Shown: piece by piece, positions 7,301 through 10,481 of the stretch
How the letters are laid out: each line of letters begins with the position of its first letter
Numbering within the stretch: the first letter of the stretch is position 1
Assembly (NCBI GenBank): GCA_002437565.1
Contig: DJQL01000026.1
Span: 1-10,481, forward strand
DNA length: 10,481 nucleotides
Direction of reading: 5' to 3'
Source: Prevotella sp. UBA6387
GTDB taxonomy: Bacteria > Bacteroidota > Bacteroidia > Bacteroidales > Bacteroidaceae
Notes under the pieces: generated by a model
Database searches by the model: none
Seen by the model: only the letters and a program-made list of their open reading frames with translations
What the model was told of the DNA's origin: nothing
Position numbers and translations under genes: made by a program

Positions 7301-7350
7301 GAGAAGGCAACGGATGACATACACAGTAATACCGTTGCCTTCTCCTTTAT
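7301..7350 (+). terminator. probable transcription terminator with a perfect 13-bp stem
   Basis: GAGAAGGCAACGG (7301-7313) is the exact reverse complement of CCGTTGCCTTCTC (7332-7344). The loop is 18 bases, and the stem is followed by CCTTTATTAAT, a broken T-rich tract. The position is right for ending the SusCD-protease transcript before the ABC operon. The loop is longer and the T-tract weaker than ideal, so a protein-binding palindrome or mRNA-stabilising hairpin is the main alternative. Confidence 0.6.
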
Positions 7351-7384
7351 TAATAAAAAAACTTAAATCAAAATGCCGCAGACC

Positions 7385-7412
7385 TGTTTTTTCATTAATA
7401 TCGCTACCTTTA
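7385..7412 (+). promoter_or_regulatory. candidate Bacteroidetes-type promoter of the ABC exporter operon
   Basis: TACCTTTA at 7405-7412 matches the Bacteroidetes -7 consensus TAnnTTTG except at the last base. About 20 bases upstream lies a T-rich block (TGTTTTTTC, 7385-7393) at the place of the -33 element, though a proper TTTG is lacking. Transcription would begin near 7418-7420, giving a leader of about 15 bases before ATG 7435. This agrees with the terminator upstream and makes the ABC pair a separate operon. Confidence 0.5.
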
Positions 7413-7434
7413 CGGCACACTCTACAAAATAGAC

Positions 7435-8379
7435 ATGGACAACTTAATAGAAGTCAGGAACGTCACCAAACGATTTGAGCGCCATGTGGCGCTCAACAAC
7501 GTTTCGGTATCGGTACGCCGTGGCAGGATTTTCGGACTGCTTGGGCCTAACGGTGCCGGAAAGACAACACTGATAAGGATTCTCAACCGCATCACGGCTC
7601 CAGACAGCGGCGAGATTTTTTTCGATGGCCGCCCCATGGAGCCAGGCGACGTGACCCGCATAGGCTATCTCCCCGAGGAGCGCGGCCTCTATCGCAAGAT
7701 GAAGGTCGGCGAGCAGGCCGTGTATCTCGCCCGGCTGAAAGGCATGGATAAGCAAGAAGCTGAAAGACGGTTGCGGGCATGGTTCGACAAGTTCGGCATC
7801 ATGCCATGGTGGAACCGCAAGCTCGAAGAACTGTCGAAGGGCATGGCTCAGAAAGTGCAGTTCATCATAACCGTGCTCCACGAGCCAGAGTTGCTCATCT
7901 TCGACGAGCCGTTCTCAGGCTTCGACCCTGTGAACGCCGAACAACTGAAACAAGAGATACTGAAGCTACGTGACCAAGGCAAGACTATAATTTTCTCCAC
8001 ACACAATATGTCGAGCGTAGAGGAGATTTGCGACGACATAGCCTTGATAAACCACTCCGAGGTGGTGATGAAAGGAGAGATGGCAAGCATAAAGGACAGT
8101 TTCCGCACGGGGCTATACGAGTTGAGGACCGACGCGCCACTGCCAGAACGCAACGACCTGCCATATAAAGTGACGGAGCACTACAGCAATCATGGCACGG
8201 AGCGATACTTGCTGCAAGCCAACAAGGGTGTAGATGGCAACGAACTCGTGCGCACGCTCAGCGAGATGACCGACGTGAGGTATTTCGCGGAACACGTGCC
8301 GTCGATGAACGACATATTCCTGAAAGTGATTGGCAAGGACACCAAGTGGAACGAAGAGCAGATAGAAAGCAAACAATGA
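7435..8379 (+). CDS. ABC transporter ATP-binding protein, NatA-like subfamily
   Basis: This 314-residue cytoplasmic ATPase should power export by the membrane protein encoded next. Visible motifs are Walker A GPNGAGKTT at 37-45, the segment GYLPEERGLY in the Q-loop region, a signature motif LSKGM at 133-137 (a variant of LSGGQ common in this subfamily), Walker B LLIFDEP at 153-159 with catalytic Glu158, the D-loop region SGFDPVN, and switch His190 in FSTHNM. Residues from about 225 to the end form the C-terminal extension found in NatA-like ATPases (DUF4162 type). NatA of Bacillus subtilis works with NatB in Na+ extrusion, but many relatives have other or unknown substrates, so sodium should not be assumed. 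The ATG at 7435 lies at a suitable distance from the promoter-like element and starts the usual first strand LIEVRNVTKRF. The stop codon overlaps the start of the permease gene. Confidence 0.93.
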   Translation: MDNLIEVRNVTKRFERHVALNNVSVSVRRGRIFGLLGPNGAGKTTLIRILNRITAPDSGEIFFDGRPMEPGDVTRIGYLPEERGLYRKMKVGEQAVYLARLKGMDKQEAERRLRAWFDKFGIMPWWNRKLEELSKGMAQKVQFIITVLHEPELLIFDEPFSGFDPVNAEQLKQEILKLRDQGKTIIFSTHNMSSVEEICDDIALINHSEVVMKGEMASIKDSFRTGLYELRTDAPLPERNDLPYKVTEHYSNHGTERYLLQANKGVDGNELVRTLSEMTDVRYFAEHVPSMNDIFLKVIGKDTKWNEEQIESKQ

Positions 8380-9674
8380 ACAAGATACTCATCATCATAC
8401 AACGCGAGTTCCTGAAGCGCGTAAGGACAAAAGGCTTCATCATCCTCACCATCACCATGCCGTTTATCATGGCTGCCCTTGTCTTCGTGCCTCTATGGTT
8501 GTCGTCGATAGAAAACGACGAGCAGCAGCACGTGGCGGTGATAGACCCCACTGGCGTTTACGCCAAGGCGTTGCGAGCCTCAAAGTCGTTCGCCTTCTCC
8601 GCGCAGCCCTCAATAACGAAGGAAATGCGTTCGGAAGAGTCTCCCTACGACGCGGTAGTGGCCATATCGGGCGACCTCGTGAAGAACGACGGCAAGGTGA
8701 CCATATACAGCCACAAGGAGATACCTGGCAACCTGCTCGACTACATACAGTCGAAACTCAACGAGACGGTGCAGAAACAAAAGCTCGAAGCCACTGGGAT
8801 TGCCGGACTCGACAAGATAATCGACGACGTGCAACGCGACGTGAAGATGAACACCGTGAAATGGAGCGAGGAGGGCGACGAGCAAGCCTCCAGCACGTAT
8901 GTGGCCATCATTGTGGGCGGCATTTTCACGCTCCTCATCTACATATTCGTCATAACATATGGAGGCATGGTCATGCAGAGCGTTATTGAAGAGAAGACCA
9001 ACCGCATAGTGGAGCTCTTGGTGAGCAGCGTCAAGCCTTTCCAACTGATGATGGGCAAGATTATTGGCGTGATGCTTGTCGGCATAGCTCAAATGGCATT
9101 GTGGGGCTTGATGCTCTGCGTGATAATGACAGTGGCATCGGTGGTCTTCGGCATCAGTCATGCCCCATCCATCTCGGCAGGGCAGCCCATGGCTCATTCG
9201 ATGGTGCCTCTGAGCCAAGACACGCAAGAACTACTCTCGGCGATCGTAAACCTGCCGTATGTTGAGATAGGCTTGATGTTCATCATCATGTTCATCGGCG
9301 GCTACTTGCTATATTCCAGCTTCTTCGCCGCCACTGGCGCCAGCATCAATGAGCAAGAAGACGCCAACCAATTCGTGGTGCCTATAACGATGATTACCCT
9401 TTTTGGCCTTTACGCCGCAATGTACAGCATAGAGAACACAGACGGGCCTTTGGCGTTCTGGGCATCGCTGTTTCCGCTCACGTCACCCATAGTGATGATG
9501 ATACGCATACCCTTTGGCGTGCCGTTGTGGCAAGAGATTTTGAGCATTGTCTTGCTCTATGCCTCGGCATTCCTCATGGTATGGATTGGCGCCAAGATTT
9601 ATCGCATCGGCATCCTCATGTACGGCAAGAAGCCGAGCATAAAAGAGATAATAAAGTGGATGCGCTATAAATGA
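8376..9674 (+). CDS. ABC-2 type exporter permease, NatB-like
   Basis: A 432-residue inner-membrane partner of the preceding ATPase. The start ATG at 8376 overlaps the ATPase stop as ATGA, which implies translational coupling; an extension to 8346 in the same frame would lie inside the ATPase gene and has no support. The protein has one N-terminal membrane segment (about 21-42), a polar domain outside the membrane (about 43-174), and then about six more segments (near 175-200, 227-262, 296-320, 333-352, 359-380 and 387-410). This topology is typical of the ABC2_membrane_3/NatB family. The segment SVIEEKTNRIVELL (about 202-215), between the second and third membrane segments, is the conserved cytoplasmic stretch of the family and probably contacts the ATPase. 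The substrate cannot be deduced; Na+, a peptide or a small toxic compound are all possible. The gene ends 21 bp before the convergent amylase gene. Confidence 0.92.
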   Translation: MNKILIIIQREFLKRVRTKGFIILTITMPFIMAALVFVPLWLSSIENDEQQHVAVIDPTGVYAKALRASKSFAFSAQPSITKEMRSEESPYDAVVAISGDLVKNDGKVTIYSHKEIPGNLLDYIQSKLNETVQKQKLEATGIAGLDKIIDDVQRDVKMNTVKWSEEGDEQASSTYVAIIVGGIFTLLIYIFVITYGGMVMQSVIEEKTNRIVELLVSSVKPFQLMMGKIIGVMLVGIAQMALWGLMLCVIMTVASVVFGISHAPSISAGQPMAHSMVPLSQDTQELLSAIVNLPYVEIGLMFIIMFIGGYLLYSSFFAATGASINEQEDANQFVVPITMITLFGLYAAMYSIENTDGPLAFWASLFPLTSPIVMMIRIPFGVPLWQEILSIVLLYASAFLMVWIGAKIYRIGILMYGKKPSIKEIIKWMRYK

Positions 9675-9695
9675 TTTGCGCGACTCGCCCTGGAA

Positions 9696-10481
9696 TCAAA
9701 ACTCTATGACGAGCGACCCTCGCTGCGTCAAGGGCACGTTTCTTGATATGTCCACCGTCTGGCCGGTAATGACATCCTTTGCCACCTTGTTGTCCTTGAT
9801 GACCTCGGCATAGCGAGCCACGCAAAGTTCGTTGGCGGAACGCTTGCCATTGAGAATGGTCATCACCGTCTTGCCGACATACTGACGGGCTATGACATAA
9901 ACGCCATTATAAGGTATGAACTGAATCTGCGTCCCTTTGGTGACAGCCTCGTTGCCTTTACGCCAATGCAGCAATCGGCTAAGCCATGTGAACATATCAT
10001 TTTCAGCCTTGGTGCGTCCTTGGGCCGTGAAGCAATTGTGCTTGTCGCCGGGGAAACCTCCGGGGAAGTCCTTGCGCACGTAACCATCGGTCACTTCTTT
10101 GGTGCCGTTCATCAGCACCTCCGTGCCGTAATAGAGTTGCGGTATGCGGTTAATGGTGAGCAGCAACGCCAAAGCCTGCTTGAGCATGGTAGAGTCTTTT
10201 GTGTTGCCAAGGAAGCGGTCAGTGTCATGATTTTCGATGAAGGCCAGCACCGACGAAGGGTTTGGATATAGGTAATCGTAGCAAAGGGAGTTGTAGACGC
10301 GGTTGAGACCGTTCCACCAACCGTCGGTCTCCTCACGTTTTGCCTGGTTGAGCTTGTCAAAGAAAGAGAAGTCCATCACCGTCTTCAAGTAACTGTTGAC
10401 CTTGGATAGCTTGGAGTCTTTTTGCCATGAGGCTGTGTACTGGGGTTCCGTCACCCACGTCTCGCCCACGGTGTTGAAGTT
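9696..10481 (-). CDS. GH13 alpha-amylase family enzyme, SusA/neopullulanase-cyclomaltodextrinase-like, C-terminal 261 residues (5' end outside window)
   Basis: The frame runs on the - strand from the window edge to TGA at 9698-9696. The fragment begins with NFNTVGETWV, which is GH13 conserved region III; the Glu encoded at 10463-10461 is the expected general acid/base. Region IV follows as FIENHDTDRF, with the transition-state Asp at 10226-10224. The nucleophile Asp (region II) lies outside the window. VRKDFPGGFPGD and the preceding RIPQLYYGTEVLM are typical of SusA-like neopullulanases and cyclomaltodextrinases. The last 60 or so residues, ending in GSLVIEF, form a small beta domain like the Cyc-maltodext_C family. 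Such enzymes hydrolyse maltooligosaccharides, pullulan or cyclodextrins, in the periplasm in the Bacteroides starch system. The signal peptide cannot be checked. Convergent orientation means it is not in the same transcript as the SusCD genes here, though it may belong to a starch locus. Confidence 0.9.
   Translation of the reverse strand, partial: NFNTVGETWVTEPQYTASWQKDSKLSKVNSYLKTVMDFSFFDKLNQAKREETDGWWNGLNRVYNSLCYDYLYPNPSSVLAFIENHDTDRFLGNTKDSTMLKQALALLLTINRIPQLYYGTEVLMNGTKEVTDGYVRKDFPGGFPGDKHNCFTAQGRTKAENDMFTWLSRLLHWRKGNEAVTKGTQIQFIPYNGVYVIARQYVGKTVMTILNGKRSANELCVARYAEVIKDNKVAKDVITGQTVDISRNVPLTQRGSLVIEF

Noticed and set aside
8610..9227. A 205-codon open frame on the - strand
   Set aside because: It lies wholly opposite the permease gene, and its His/Leu-rich translation is the mirror of membrane-segment codons. 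No start context or promoter was seen.
9966..10271. A 101-codon open frame on the + strand
   Set aside because: It lies opposite the amylase coding sequence, whose GH13 regions III and IV prove that the - strand is the coding one.

Overview
The window looks like a chromosomal segment of a member of the Bacteroidales, most likely Prevotella or a close relative. The grounds are a SusC/SusD pair, two lipoproteins whose acylated cysteine is followed by Ser and three acidic residues (the Bacteroides-type surface export signal), start codons preceded by A-rich DNA rather than Shine-Dalgarno sequences, one promoter-like element of the Bacteroidetes type, and a streptopain-like (C10) protease with a tail common in Prevotella. 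Species and strain cannot be fixed from the sequence alone.

Layout. Positions 1-5872 on the + strand hold the distal part of a polysaccharide-utilisation-type locus: the 3' half of a susC-like TonB-dependent receptor gene, a complete susD-like gene, and two surface lipoprotein genes in the positions that susE and susF occupy in the classical starch locus. Gaps are 28-52 bp and no terminator is visible, so one transcript is likely. After a 91-bp gap comes a secreted C10 cysteine protease zymogen (5964-7247) on the same strand. Two tandem inverted repeats (7266-7344), the second a likely terminator, close this block. A promoter-like site at about 7405-7412 then serves a two-gene ABC exporter operon of the NatA/NatB type (7435-9674) with an ATGA overlap. 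From 9696 to the window end, on the - strand, lies the 3' half of a GH13 alpha-amylase family gene resembling SusA/cyclomaltodextrinase, convergent with the ABC operon.

How the genes may work together. SusC and SusD should form a lidded outer-membrane importer. The two lipoproteins probably help capture the glycan at the cell surface, and a SusA-like enzyme would cut imported maltooligosaccharides in the periplasm. Whether the amylase really belongs with this SusCD pair is not shown here, because it lies on the other strand beyond an unrelated ABC operon. The C10 protease may be a co-transcribed passenger or may act on protein-bound substrates. The ABC exporter looks like an unrelated housekeeping or stress transporter.

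No stretch longer than about 190 bp lacks a gene. No tRNA, rRNA, CRISPR array, insertion sequence or phage gene was seen. I found no clear undescribed system. The least explained parts are the two surface lipoproteins and the protease attached to the locus.
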